In this document: positions 1 to 10,520 of the stretch, piece by piece | Numbering within the stretch: position 1 is the stretch's first letter | Layout: each line of letters opens with the position of its first letter | Origin: Amyelois transitella | Lineage: Eukaryota; Arthropoda; Insecta; Lepidoptera; Pyralidae | NCBI RefSeq assembly: GCF_032362555.1 | Contig: NC_083530.1 | Span: 6,230,001 to 6,294,000, forward strand | Direction of reading: 5' to 3' | Length of the DNA stretch: 64,000 nt | Position numbers and translations under genes: made by a program | Notes under the pieces: generated by a model | Seen by the model: only the letters and a program-made list of their open reading frames with translations | Databases searched by the model: none | What the model was told of the DNA's origin: nothing

Positions 1-366
1 TTGGGACTAAACTTAATGTTTTTATTTCCAAGCGCCATCTATGTTCTTGTCACAGAAACACATACTAACTGGAAGCCATAAATGATAGAAACGACAATTA
101 TTACGAAAGTTTCTTCTGCCTGTCTCCAATAGTTTCCTCAAATCACGCTAATTAACAATTTCTTAAACTTATCTATTAAATAAATTTAATGTTTCTCAAA
201 TATATTAAATAAAATACTTATTTTATTTAATTTATTTATACGCCATCTATGGTGATGAAGGTAAACTAAATACTGTATGCTGGCTATCGGCATATGACAA
301 TATTAAGTTTGATGTCACATAGGTATATATAGATGGCAATAATTCAAATTATGATTGTTCATGTTT
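1..366. other. AT-rich sequence, nothing recognised
   Basis: No coding exon, known repeat end or structured element could be identified. The short open frame beginning at 333 runs into the degenerate S1 copy that follows and is not a gene. Confidence 0.4.
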
Positions 367-565
367 TCGTGTGGTTTTCGGCACTATGGAATAGAACCAC
401 TTCATATCTTTCACATGGATGTCGTAAAAGGCGATTAAGAAGGACAGGCTCTCTTGTAGGCGAAGACCCTCAATTCCATCATGAAGCCCTACAGCTAAAC
501 GTGACTCTTCAGTATTTTCAAGACTGTTGGCTCTGTCTAACCCGCAAGGGATATAGACGTGAGTG
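367..565 (+). repeat. S1 short element, old degenerate copy
   Basis: Head (CGTGTGGTTTTCGGCAC), the GGATGTCGTAAAAGGCG block and the CTGTTGGCTCTGTCTA to ATAGACGTGA tail are all recognisable, but substitutions and small deletions are many and the ATGT tail is lost. Confidence 0.7.
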
Positions 566-768
566 TATCTTCGTTATTTTATTAGATACTTTAACTTACA
601 TACATATAACTATTCTTGTGCAGATTGTAAAACCTTTCCTTGTTGCCTTTTACGACATCCATCCAACATAGGGTATAACAACTATTCTAAAGTGCCGGCA
701 ACCACACGACACATATAGCCCATTCGACGCTCCTAATGTTACCATAATAGTTACTAGTAGATAGAATT

Positions 769-1025
769 GTGCCGTGTGGTTCTCGGTACCAATAGAATAG
801 GACCACTATATCTCTTTCTCATGGATGTCCTAAAAGGCGACAAAGAGATAGGTTTATATACTTGAGATTCCTCTTTTAGGCGATGGGCGAGCAACCAAAT
901 TGTGACCACTATTTCAATCTGAGTTCTATCATTAAGCCAAGCAGCTGAACGTGGCCTATCAGTCTTTTCAAGCCTAATGGCTCTGTCTATCTCCGCAAGG
1001 GATATAGACGTGATTATATGTATGT
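769..1025 (+). repeat. S1 short element (RTE-derived, non-autonomous), near full length
   Basis: This copy shows the S1 layout used throughout. A terminal hairpin-forming head GTGCCGTGTGG...CGGCAC comes first. An A-rich run and GAATAGGACCACTCCATC follow, then GGATGTCGTAAAAGGCGAC. A middle block with GCGATGGGCTAGCAACC and AGCCAAATAGCTGAACG is next. The end reads TCTGTCTACCCCGCAAGGG then ATAGACGTGATTATATGTATG. There is no poly(A) and no tRNA-like A/B box pair. The first ~110 bp match the 5' end of the RTE element at 19.2 kb and the tail resembles its 3' end. The element is non-coding. Frames that read MGKRWSGPILF or similar in several copies are translations of the antisense head. Confidence 0.9.
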
Positions 1026-1033
1026 TGATTATA

Positions 1034-1303
1034 AGCAGGTTGACTAAGCAGATATACAAGAAGAGTGTGGAGGGAAAGGTCGGAGTGGAAAGACCTAGAC
1101 TAACGTATCTATCAAATTAAGGACGCCCTGGTAAAGAGTCAGGTCAAAAGTACCCGAAACCGCCGAGCTTGCATTAAGAGAGTTTTGAATGTGGATGAAG
1201 CGAAGGAAGTATGCAGAGATCGTGGCAAGTGGAAAGAGGTAGTCTCTGCCTACCCCTCCGGGAAAGAGGCGTGATTTTATGTATGTATGTATGTGTGTGT
1301 GTG
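1034..1303 (+). mobile_element. RTE LINE, 5'-truncated copy
   Basis: Matches the last ~270 bp of the full-length RTE element (its positions ~22,410-22,677), including the AAGAGTGTGGAGGGAAAGG stretch and the GAGGCGTGATTTTATG end with ATGT/GT repeats. Small deletions, such as the lost GA in the CGTATCTTGATC region, break the frame, so it is a dead fragment. It lies directly behind an S1 tail. Confidence 0.88.
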
Positions 1304-1649
1304 ATGTAGATAGAACGATCTAGTTAAATTATCTGTGTGGTAATTCCTCTCTCATCTTACCATACGATTTTAACAAAGCCTTCAGGGTAAAGTTATTCGC
1401 TCTCACAGACCGCCGTCTGATCGTAGATTGTAAAAACAGATTCAACATGTGATAACGCTACCAGGAGTATTTATGTAAGTTCTGATAAAAATCAGTTCGA
1501 TGCAAGAGTTTAGAATCTCCATGTGGGAATGTTTTAGGAAGAGAGTGCGTTAATTTGTCTTTAAACTTTACGGGGTTAGCGATGTCAATGAGACAAGTAA
1601 GGCCTCTATCAGTTGGATGTATTTAAAAATGGGACTAGCTTTTAAAGCT

Positions 1650-1762
1650 CCGTGTGGCACCAATAAAAAATAACAGTAGGACCACGCCATCTTGTTCCCA
1701 TGGATGTCGTAAAAGGCGACTAAGGGATAGGCTTATAAACTTGGGATTCTTCTTTGGCGGTT
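1650..1762 (+). repeat. S1 head fragment
   Basis: Carries the CGTGTGG head, AGTAGGACCACGCCATC, the GTCGTAAAAGGCGACTAAGGGATAG block and TTGGGATTCTTCTTT. The 3' half is absent. Confidence 0.75.
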
Positions 1763-1889
1763 ATTCGCAAATCCCACGGGAATTATAATTATTCCCGGGA
1801 TGAAAGTTGTCTTTCTCCAGACTCTTAGTTATGTACATATACGTGATATTTTAAGAAGTTTTATTCAGTAGATGTGAAGAGATATCATA

Positions 1890-2099
1890 TCTATACTAAT
1901 ATTATAAAGCTGAAGAGTTTGTTTGTTTGAACGCGCTAATCTCAGGAACTACTGGGTCGAATTGATAAAGAAAAGAAAATAAAAACAAAATATAATTTAC
2001 GCAGAAGTAATTAGATAATTTAAAATAATTATGTTCCTTTGAAAATAAATGATGCCCAAAATAAATATTCCACGCGGACGAAGTCGCGGGCACAACTAG
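1890..2099 (+). mobile_element. Non-autonomous Helitron (Lep1-like)
   Basis: Starts TC at an A|T junction (TCTATACTAATATTATAAAG) and ends CTAG|T. Just before the end is the near-palindrome CGCGGACGAAGTCGCG, the 3' hairpin expected of Helitrons. There are no terminal inverted repeats and no target duplication. It has no coding capacity. The interior is AT-rich and diverged relative to the copies at 35.8 and 44.6 kb. Confidence 0.85.
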
Positions 2100-2453
2100 T
2101 AAATAATAATAAGTACACAAGAGTTGCTTCATTCGTTCATTCATTGAGCCATCATCAAAAAGAAGATGCATTTTGAAGCAATCCAATAAATCCTATCTCA
2201 TTGTTTGCTGCGAACTATATACATACAGACATACATACAAATCGAGATGTGGAGCAAGGTCGGTGCAATTATAAAGCTATTGTGTCCGAGACCGAATATA
2301 TTTTGCTTTGGTATAAGTCAAGCGATATAGAGGAAGCACTTTTTCTTCCTATACCTTTTTAAGAGCTAACTCTTGTCGGTCTAGTTAAGTGGAGCGTTGT
2401 TTTTCGTTTTATACAGGTGTAGTTACGTAAATTTTGTTCATAATATAATTCTT

Positions 2454-2540
2454 GTGCCGTGAGGTTTAATCAATTCTATCATTAAGCCAAATAGCTGAAC
2501 GTGGCCATTCGATGTAGACGTGATCATGTGTATGTACGTA
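2454..2540 (+). repeat. S1, internally deleted
   Basis: GTGCCGTGAGGTT head is joined directly to CAATTCTATCATTAAGCC and the GTAGACGTGATCATG tail. About 170 bp of the middle is missing. Confidence 0.75.
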
Positions 2541-2856
2541 TATATATATATATTTCACTCTGTTTTTAACTGCCTGTGGCGAAATCGGATCCCGAATCAT
2601 CTCTCTCGCTACACGCCCGTTCTCGCGCATGCTTTGGACCACACACCAAAAGACATATGAGCGATTGTTTATTGTTTAACATACTATATGATAACAAGCT
2701 GACGGATACGATATTCCGAAGATATTAGAAGAAAGCAAGGACGTATCTGTGTAACGTGTTTTGGGCGTATTATAATTTGACAGAAAAATAATGCGTCTGG
2801 CTTCTAATTTCAAATCTTATAACTAGCTTTTGCGCGGGGCTCCACTCATATAGGAT

Positions 2857-3034
2857 TACATACAAACTTACAGTTACGTCCATATCCCTTGCGGGGCAGA
2901 CAGAGTCGACAGTTATGAATAGACTGAAAGCCATACACAGCCACGTTCAGCTGTATGGCTTAATGATGGAACTGAGTTTCAAATAGTGACAGGTTGCTGG
3001 CCCATCGCCTACAAGAGGAATCCCAAGTTTATAT
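2857..3034 (-). repeat. S1, 5'-truncated
   Basis: Antisense tail (ACGTCCATATCCCTTGCGGGG) through the middle block to AATCCCAAGTTTATA. The head is missing. The ATGT tail is decayed to ATTACATACAAAC. Confidence 0.85.
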
Positions 3035-3040
3035 TATACA

Positions 3041-3218
3041 CTAGCTGTGCCCGCGACTTCGTCCGCGTGGAATAGTTATTATGGGCATCATTGATGCCTC
3101 AAGGATGAATAATTTTCCCCGTTTTGTTCACATTTTCCATTTTTTCTTTGCTGCTTATAGTTGCAGCGTGATGTTAAACAAACAAACAAACTCTTCAGCT
3201 TTATAATATTAGTATAGA
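3041..3218 (-). mobile_element. Helitron (Lep1-like), short copy
   Basis: Reads CTAGCTGTGCCCGCGACTTC at its left (3') end and TTTATAATATTAGTATAGA at its right (5') end. The interior is deleted between the GTTGCAGCGTGATG block and the AAACAAACAAAC block. Confidence 0.85.
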
Positions 3219-3711
3219 TATAAAAAATATTATACAAAAAAAGCGTTTACAATTTTTTTCATGAATCTTCTCTAATGTTTTTTAATAAATCAATATATAT
3301 ATTTCTATTGTTTTATTATACGTATTGATCGATTGTCATAATTGTCACTCAGACACAGAGTTAATGGCGGGGCGTATGATAATGGCTTTAACTGTAACAT
3401 TTATTTTTAAAGGAATCAATGACCATGTAGGTTTCTTTCAAAGGCAGTCTTATTTCTCTTATCTGCCAAAACGTTATATTTCGGTACTTTATGCCTTATT
3501 ATGTTAACGCAATGATCCTTCGTTCAATAAGGATATAACAAAAACGTCTCAATGCACAATTCCAGCTAAAATTTATCCTAGATGGTAACAGAGATGCCGG
3601 CTGCAGATAGGCAAGTTCGCTTTTGTGACGTATGCGCACCATTTGTAAAACTCAGTTACGAAATGAGTGATGGATCATAAAATAAAGAATATGTAAAGTT
3701 GTTGCTTTATG
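3219..3711. other. Unassigned AT-rich sequence
   Basis: No recognisable exon, repeat end or regulatory structure. A 60-codon open frame at 3325-3507 has no family resemblance and no splice context. Confidence 0.3.
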
Positions 3712-4226
3712 TAAATAAATAAACATATACGGGACAAATTACACAGATTGAGTTAGCCTCGAAGTAAGTTCGAGACTTGTGTTACGAGACACTAACTCAA
3801 CGATACTATATGTATACATACATACATACATATGATCACGTCTATATCCCTTGCGGGGTAGACAGAGCCAACAGTCTTGAAAAGACTGAATGGCCACGTT
3901 CAGCTATTTGGCTTAATGATAGAACCGAGATTCAAATAGTGACAGGTTGCTAGCCCATCGCCTAAAAGAGGAATCCTAAGTTTATAAGCCTATCCCTTAG
4001 TCGCCTTTTACGACATCCATGGGAAAGAGATGGAGTGGTCCTATTCTTTTTTGTAATAGTGCCGGGAACCACACGGCACTATATGTATAATAAATAATTA
4101 TATAGGTAAACATCCAAGACTCAGGACAATTAGAGAAAGTTCGTTTCTCATCAGGCCCTGGCCGGGATTCAAACCCGGGACCTCCGGTGTCACAGACAAG
4201 CGCACAACTGCTGCGCCACAGAGGCC
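3712..4226 (-). repeat. S2 tRNA-derived SINE, interrupted by S1
   Basis: Right end in antisense is a tRNA-like head: GGGATTCAAACCCGGGACC is the reverse complement of a pol III B box, and CTGCGCCACAGAGGCC covers the A-box side. Left end is the S2 3' body (ACACAGATTGAGTTAGCCTC). An S1 copy at 3817-4077 splits it. Joining the two halves across the 12-bp duplication gives a normal-length S2. Confidence 0.88.
3817..4077 (-). repeat. S1 full-length, inserted in S2
   Basis: Complete S1 flanked by the exact 12-bp target-site duplication ACTATATGTATA (3805-3816 and 4078-4089). Because it splits an S2 element, S1 is the younger family here. Confidence 0.93.
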
Positions 4227-4439
4227 GTCAAGGCGGGAGCGATGACTCGGCTCGACCGCCACAAAGGGAAGATCTTCCGCCAGGCTAGGTGTTATGCCTG
4301 GGGAACCGCGCGACAGACGATGTTGTGTCGGAGGTTGTATATGTAGCTCCAACCAATGTTGTGAAACCAAACGTTTGACAATTATTAAGCGATATGTAGT
4401 ATCCTATAATAATGCATAAAAATTTTGAATTAAAAAAAA
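4227..4439 (+). repeat. 3' end of an unclassified LINE-like repeat
   Basis: Contains AAGATCTTCCGCCAGGCTAG, CTGGGGAACCGCGCGACA, GTTGTGAAACCAAACG and ends AAAAATTTTGAATTAAA. The same blocks recur at 5370-5580, 11,630-11,810, 24,440-24,650 and 25,985-26,140. The (TTTGAA)n-type tail suggests a LINE 3' UTR. Confidence 0.6.
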
Positions 4440-4706
4440 CATACATACATACATACATATGGTCACGTCTATATCCCTTGCGGGGTAGACAGAGCCAACA
4501 GTCTTGAAAAGACTGAATGGCCACGTTCAGCTATTTGGCTTAATGATAGAACCGAGATTCAAATAGTGACAGGTTGCTAGCCCATCGCCTAAAAGAGAAT
4601 TCCTAAGTTTATAAGCCTATCCCTTAGTCGCCTTTTACGACATCCATGGGAAAGAGATGGAGTGGTCCTATTCTTTTTTGTAATAGTGCCGGGAACCACA
4701 CGGCAC
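4440..4706 (-). repeat. S1 full-length
   Basis: From the ACATACATACATATGG tail to the GCCGGGAACCACACGGCAC head. Very close in sequence to the copy at 3817-4077. Confidence 0.92.
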
Positions 4707-4715
4707 ATTAAAAAA

Positions 4716-4815
4716 AAAAGGAGCCATATTGCTGAACGCGGCCTTTCGGTCTTTTCAGGACTGTTGGATCTGTCTCCCCGCAAGGAATATAGACGTGATT
4801 ATATGTATGTATGTA
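4716..4815 (+). repeat. S1, 5'-truncated
   Basis: Starts inside the middle block (CATATTGCTGAACGCGGCC) and ends with an ATGT tail. It lies back to back with the head of the preceding antisense copy. Confidence 0.85.
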
Positions 4816-5162
4816 TATTAATGTATGCTTTAAATTATTTGAGGTTATTGTGAGTACTTTTTTAATCTTTATTTTATACTTTTTTTAGTACATACCTACG
4901 TATCATTACACAAACAGACAGACACACACGTCAAACTTATAACACACCCCTTTGTCCGTCGAGGGTTAAGTAACTTTACTAACTCTCTGTACTCTCAATA
5001 TTTTTCGAAAACGAAATCTCACGAAATGCATATACTCGTAATAATAATGACGACCTTGGTTTTGGAATGATATGGTTTATTGAAAATAATGATCTCATTT
5101 TAGTGCGCGTGCGTGAGATTTAATGATAAAAGAACTTACCTACGTGCTAATGTCTTACAATA

Positions 5163-5352
5163 TACATACATACATACATATAATCACGTCTATACACCTT
5201 GCGGGGTAAACAGATTGCATTGAGATTTAAATAGTGACAAGTTGCTAGCCCATCGCCTTTCTAAAAAATAAAGAATCCCAAGTTTATAAGCCTATCCCTA
5301 AGTCGCCTTTTACGACATTCACGGGAAAGAGATGGAGTCGTCCTATTCTTAA
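5163..5352 (-). repeat. S1, internally deleted
   Basis: Tail and head-proximal blocks are present. The AACAGTCTTGAAAAGACTG to TTGGCTTAATG segment is missing. Confidence 0.85.
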
Positions 5353-5369
5353 GCGTAGAGACCGGAGCG

Positions 5370-5580
5370 GCACGACATCACAACAATTTGTAGCGACATC
5401 TCTGCGCCACAAGTCACATGAACAAACAGCTATAAGTCTAAATCGCGCAAGCAAAGATTTCACGGATTGGAGCATATATACAACATCGTCTGTCGCGCGG
5501 TTCCCCAGGCATAACACCTAGCTTGGCGGAAGATCTACCCTTTGTGCCCGAAACATCGCTCCCGCTACAGTCTTTAGTAA
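5370..5580 (-). repeat. Unclassified LINE-like repeat fragment
   Basis: Antisense copy of the repeat at 4227-4439: CGCGCGGTTCCCCAGGCATA and GCGGAAGATCTACCCTTTGTG. It extends further 5' (GTAGCGACATCTCTGCGCC). Confidence 0.6.
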
Positions 5581-5726
5581 TAGGGTACGGTTTTACACTT
5601 TGAGTATAGAACCATAAAAAAGTTGATTTCCCGTCAAAAACCATCATGGAAGACTGAGTCTGTATTAAGAGTTATCTCAGATTATTCAGATAAAGCCATC
5701 CAAATCTTACGTTAATTGATTAGTCA

Positions 5727-5930
5727 TTATTTCAATCTTTTGTACTGAAAACCACAGAAATCGGAATAATAGAAAGCAATAGAAATGCCACATTGTACTG
5801 AAACTATAAGAATGATGTGTTGTCGTCTTGCATCGCACTCAGTTTTCCGATGCGAAAGAAATCTCAGAATTGATATGCAATTTGAAAGCGATAAGGTTTC
5901 ACAACTTTCAGTTGCTACGTTATATTCAAC
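5727..5930. repeat. Low-copy dispersed repeat
   Basis: The block GAAATCGGAATAATAGAAAG, AGAAATGCCACATTGTACTG and TATGCAATTTGAAAGCG recurs, diverged, at about 7440-7625 and 22,820-22,930. I see no ends and cannot assign a class. Confidence 0.4.
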
Positions 5931-5939
5931 AGTCATTAC

Positions 5940-6190
5940 ACACATATTAGTAAGAACATTTTTATCCCTTACGGGGAAGACAGATCCACGATCTCGAAAA
6001 AACGGGATGGCCAAATTCAATTGTATAGCTATATAGATGATGAAATTGAGACGCGAATTGTGACTTTCCCTTGATTTACTTTTACAATCTTCACGAGAAG
6101 AAAAGTTGCTATTCCCTTAGTCGTCGCTTACGCCATCCACGGATACGATAATGAGTGGTAATCTAAAGGGCCGAGAACATTACGACACTA
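5940..6190 (-). repeat. S1, old degenerate copy
   Basis: ATCCCTTACGGGGAAGACAG, a decayed middle, CCCTTAGTCGTCGCTTACG and CCGAGAACATTACGACAC keep S1 order with many substitutions. Confidence 0.7.
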
Positions 6191-6802
6191 CTTCCCACTT
6201 CTATAGTCTTACATTATTCCTAATTCTACGACTTAAAAGATGATTCTATGCGCAATTTTTAATTGAAACCATCAAGCATTTAATCTCGAATCAGTGTATT
6301 TTTAAGTCATTACTCAAATTTCGAAATTGGATCGCCTTTTGTTCGAAATTCGAGCGCTCGTGTTCTATTGGTCCTTGGCGAGAGATGCTGGCCGGCAAGA
6401 AATCATTTGCTTTGTTCCTTACGCCTTATATGGCTAGTAGTAATTTTAAATAGTTCCAAACCATTTTAGGTTGACCCTTGTGATTTCTTCGACGCAATAT
6501 TAAGTTTAAAGCAATTTATGGTTTTGGGGGTTTAATTTAATTTGGATACGTGTTTAGGCGAAATAAAACATGGCCCATGATTTGCGTTGCACAAATTGAT
6601 GGTATAATGAGTTATCAAAATTGGTGCAATTTAGTGCTAAAATAAATTAACGTGGTTTACGACTGATGATTGGTCGCTCGTGGCAATCATCCTTCATACT
6701 AATAATAACGGTTCATCCATGTTCCAGTTTGCAAGATGTAATAGCCTATTACAACCAGGATAAAATGTCTATAGATTTATATATTTTTTCTTTTTTTCAG
6801 TT
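6191..6802. other. Unassigned sequence
   Basis: AT-rich. No exon with splice context and no repeat terminus could be recognised on either strand. Confidence 0.3.
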
Positions 6803-7061
6803 ATACATACATACATATAGTCACGTCTATATCCTTTGCGGGGTAGACAGAGTCAACAGTCTTGAAAAGACTGAATGACCACGTTCAGCTATTTGGATTA
6901 ATGATAGAATTGAGATTCGAATAGTGACAGGTTGCTAACACATCGCCTAAAAACGAATCCCAATTATGTACGCCTATCCCTTAGTCGCCTTTTACAACAT
7001 CCATGGGAAAGAGATAGAGTGGTCCTATTCTTTTTGTATTGATGCCGGGAACCACACGGCA
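6803..7061 (-). repeat. S1 full-length
   Basis: ATACATACATATAGTCACG tail to ACCACACGGCAT head, with one T change in GTCGCCTTTTACAAC. Confidence 0.92.
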
Positions 7062-7690
7062 TGTAATACCTATCTGTAATGTATATGCCATAAAATTAAG
7101 GATATGAACAATAATGTACATTAAACAAATATATTCATCGCATTTAAATTATATTGAAAGACGATTGTTAAATGAGCTATTATTGTTGAGATTCGAAGCG
7201 TATAAGATAATAAAAATAATTTACCAATCTTTTGTTACAGTTTTAGGAACATCCCGGAGAATTCATTGCCTATGTCTTCATTTTAAACTTATCGTCTTGA
7301 AAAATATATGGGCTCATTTATTAAATAAAAAATAATACTATTTGATATCATCTTTTGAATTTTATTTAATTTCAATCCCAATATAAAATGTATGCATTAA
7401 TTTCGTAAGTAATGAGATTAGACTCAAATCACTTTGTGCTGTGACTATGACGTCCATAGAAATTGGAATAAAATAATACAGTAGAAATGCCATATTATAC
7501 TTGAACGTTTAATAATGAGTGTACGAGTAGCTGCCTTGCATTGCATTGCCCGTTGATTTCTGCGCAAAAGTAATGATGTCAAATAAAACTCTGAATTATT
7601 ATTGACATACAATTTGAAAATTTAATGGTGACTGATAGAAGACATGTACTAATGAGTCTTTTCTGAGTTTTATAAATAAATTTATGAAAT

Positions 7691-7850
7691 CGGAAGTACC
7701 CAAAACCGACTTGAAGAATGTGAAGAGAGTTATGAATGTGGATGAAGCAAAAGAAGTATTCAAGGATCGTGACCGTTGCAAGTGGAAAGATGTGGTCTCT
7801 GCCTATCCCTCTAGGAAAGAGGCGTATTATATATGTATGTATATGTAAAT
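7691..7850 (+). mobile_element. RTE LINE 3' fragment, diverged
   Basis: AAGAGAGTTATGAATGTGGA, GCAAGTGGAAAGATGTGG and CTCTGCCTATCCCTC lead into an ATGTATGT tail. It shares the RTE 3' end but carries indels. Confidence 0.82.
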
Positions 7851-7939
7851 AAGTTTCATTGCTTACAGTCACGTGTTGAGTGATAGTGATTTGAGGAAAC
7901 CTGCACATTCAGGCTGTATGTTTAGCCATAATCCAAAAT

Positions 7940-8190
7940 GGCCTCTGTGGCGCAGCAGTAGTACGCTTGTCTGTGACACCGGAGGTCCCGGGTTCGAATC
8001 CCGGCCAGGGTATGATAAGAAAAGTACTTTTTCTGATTGGCCTGGGTCTTGGATGTTTATCTATATAAGTATATAAGTATTTAATATAACATAAGGTATC
8101 GTTGAGTTAGTATCTCGTAACACAAGTCTCAAACTTACTTCGAGGCTAACTCAATCTGTGTAATGTCCCGTATATATTTATTATTATTAT
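7940..8190 (+). repeat. S2 tRNA-derived SINE, full length
   Basis: The tRNA-like head starts GGCCTCTGTGGCGCAGCAG (A-box-like) and has a near-perfect pol III B box, GGGTTCGAATCCCGGCC. A ~180-bp body ends CTCAATCTGTGTAATGTCCC and a (TTA)n tail at 8176-8190. It is not a functional tRNA gene: no cloverleaf 3' acceptor half follows, and the same head plus body recurs at 3712, 49,924 and 50,297. Confidence 0.9.
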
Positions 8191-8204
8191 TAAAAAAAGG
8201 TTGC

Positions 8205-8330
8205 GTTGCGAACTTCAGACAGGAGTCGCTTCGTGTAAAAACCTGAGTCATCCAATCAATGATAATGTTTATATGTAGCGGTTAATAGGCGTGGAGAGGT
8301 GAATCGGTAAGGCGATGTCCACTTCTATAA
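8205..8330 (+). repeat. S3 SINE fragment
   Basis: CAGACAGGAGTCGCTTCGTG, TAAAAACCTGAGTCATCCAA and GGTGAATCGGTAAGGCG are the S3 signature blocks also found at 13,472, 40,770 and 41,570. Confidence 0.65.
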
Positions 8331-8337
8331 TTTAATA

Positions 8338-8554
8338 TCCTACTAATATTATAAATGCGAAAGTTTGTGAATATGTCAGGATGTTAGTATGGATGTTTGT
8401 TTCTCTTTCACGCAAAATCTACTGAACCGATTACGATGAAATTTGGTACGTAGGTAGCTGAAGATCCACAATAACATAAAGGCTACTGTTTATCCCGGAG
8501 TTCCCGCGGGATTGATAGGGTTTCTATGCGGACAAAGTCGCGGGCGGCCTCTAG
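8338..8554 (+). mobile_element. Helitron, second subtype
   Basis: TCCTACTAATATTATAAATG at the 5' end, CACGCAAAATCTACTGAACC inside, and a hairpin (GCGGACAAAGTCGCGGGC) just before the terminal GGCCTCTAG|T. Intact ends. Confidence 0.88.
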
Positions 8555-8713
8555 TAATTTATAATTCTATGATGACGACATAATGCTAAACGTTTTAATT
8601 TGGTTAAGTTCGTTACGTACTTACAACAATGGCTGGGCAAATAGGCGCGATTATGTTAAGTATTTATGTAATGTCCTGTGTGAGCGTGGAATTTAGTGAT
8701 AATGAAGAATTTT

Positions 8714-8971
8714 GTGCCGTGTGGTTCCCGGCACCAACATTAAAAAAGAATAGAACCACTCCATCCCATCTCATTTCCCATGTCGTAAGAGGCGACTAAG
8801 GGATGGGCTTATAAACTTGGGATTCTCGTTTTAGGCGATGGGCTAGCAACCTGTCACTATTTGAATCTCAATGCTAACATAAAGCCAAACAGCTGAACGT
8901 GGCCTACCAGTCTCTTCAAGACTTTTGGCTCTGTCTACCCTGCAAGGAATATAGACGGGACTATATGAATG
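8714..8971 (+). repeat. S1 full-length with target-site duplication
   Basis: Flanked by AATGAAGAATTTT at 8701-8713 and 8972-8984 (13 bp, exact). Head and tail are both present. Confidence 0.92.
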
Positions 8972-9132
8972 AATGAAGAATTTTTCTTGTGTTCTTTGTG
9001 TACTCGTACAAAACTATCAAAATACTGTTTTTTTAATTGCGTAAGATATAATTGGTACTTTTATATACTTATATTGGTAATTATAATTTAATTTTCCATC
9101 ACTACATAGTATAATGCAATGTCGCTTCCCGC

Positions 9133-9343
9133 GTCATACTTGCGGGGTAGACAGATTTATAAGTCCTGAAAAGACTGACAGGCCACGTTCAGCTATTTGA
9201 CTAAATGATACAATTGAGATTCAATAGTGAAGGCAAAAGCTTATAAGCCTATGCCTTAGTCGCCTTTTACGACATCCATGGGAGCGAGATGGAGTGGTCC
9301 TATTCTTTTGTTTTTATTGGTGCCGGGAACCACACGGCACGGC
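9133..9343 (-). repeat. S1, slightly deleted
   Basis: Tail side begins at ACTTGCGGGGTAGACAG. The head GTGCCGGGAACCACACGGCAC is complete. The GTTGCTAGCCCATCGCC block is missing. Confidence 0.88.
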
Positions 9344-9539
9344 GAACATATATTTTACCATTTAATTTCACCAAGAATCCATTGTGGCCATTTTGTTTTT
9401 CCATGGGTTTACGTAACGCTCGCATTGAACCCCATGGGTTGTGGGAGATTCTCAAGAATGTGTATTCAATTACGAGATAACTAGAACATGATATAAATAT
9501 TCTTTTATGTACGGTATATTGCTCAAACGTATTTTCTTG

Positions 9540-9793
9540 ACAACATACCTACATACATATAATCAAGTCTTTATCCCTTGCGGAGTGGACAGAGCCAACA
9601 GTCTTGAAAATACTGATAGCCCATGTTGAGCTGTTTGGCTTAATTATAGAATTGAGATTTAAATAGTGACAGGTTGCTAGCCCATCTTTTATAAGAAGAA
9701 CCCTAGGTAAGTAGGTGTAAGCTTATCCCTTAGTCCATGGGAACTAGATAGAATGGTCCTTTTTTTTTATTGGTGCCGGGAACCACACGGCTC
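9540..9793 (-). repeat. S1 near full-length
   Basis: ACATACATATAATCAAGTC tail to GCCGGGAACCACACGGC head. The GTCGCCTTTTACGACATC block is deleted. Confidence 0.88.
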
Positions 9794-9795
9794 TT

Positions 9796-9865
9796 TATGT
9801 TTTATAATAAATACTTATATAGATAAACATCCAAGACTCAGGACAATCTGAAAAAGTTATATTAC
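9796..9865 (-). repeat. S2 fragment
   Basis: GATAAACATCCAAGACTCAG is the S2 body. The tRNA-like head is absent. Confidence 0.7.
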
Positions 9866-9904
9866 ATCATGTCGTAGATGGGGATTGAATAGATCGATCG
9901 GCTC

Positions 9905-10020
9905 ACAATATCTGAATTTCAATTCCATCATTAATCCATTCAGCTGAATGTGATCTTTCAGTCTTTTAAAACTTTTGGTTGTGCCTACGCCGTACCGGAT
10001 AAAGACGCGATATAATGTGA
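9905..10020 (+). repeat. S1 3' half, degenerate
   Basis: CAATTCCATCATTAATCC, CAGCTGAATGTGATCTTTC and GATAAAGACGCGATATAATG keep the S1 order. Confidence 0.65.
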
Positions 10021-10520
10021 ATGACAAAAATTATGAAAATTTAATAACATCAGTTTTTGCGCTATAACCATCAAGCCAAACAAACATTTCTTTGAATTAG
10101 ACAAAACAAAATAAAAAAACTTCCGGTTCATTGTCTTTTACAGAAAATACTGAAATAACGCAAAATTACTAGAGAATTACTTATATACATTAACGTTGAG
10201 ATAAATGAAAGGAGTTAGCATATGATTTGTCAACTTTTTATTTATTAAAAAATATAAAATTATGAAAACTTTGACTTGAAATTATACGAAATTGTATTTC
10301 TTTTTTAATTTTGTACATCTTTACTTACTTTTAACGTCATGCTCACTCTTTTTGTCACGATTCAGTTGTAGTGAGGCGATGTTACTATAATGCAGTATTG
10401 TCAAATATAAACGTACCTGTTTAAAACCAGTCATTAGCCGCGAACTCCGATCTCGCGAACAGTTTTATTTTTTTACAAAATTGGAAATACCTCAAAAACG
10501 ACGCCAACTATTTTTCTTTC
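10021..10520. other. Unassigned AT-rich sequence
   Basis: No gene or repeat end recognised before the LINE remnant that follows. Confidence 0.3.

Noticed and set aside
7940..8011. A functional tRNA gene (clear A- and B-box-like sequences).
   Set aside because: The same head with a common ~180-bp body recurs at 3712, 49,924 and 50,297, and no matching acceptor-stem 3' half follows. It is the head of a tRNA-derived SINE.
9278..9484. Open frames of the type MGARWSGPILLF / MGKRWSGPILF at several places.
   Set aside because: They are antisense translations of the S1 head (CATGGGAAAGAGATGGAGTG) and recur only where S1 does.
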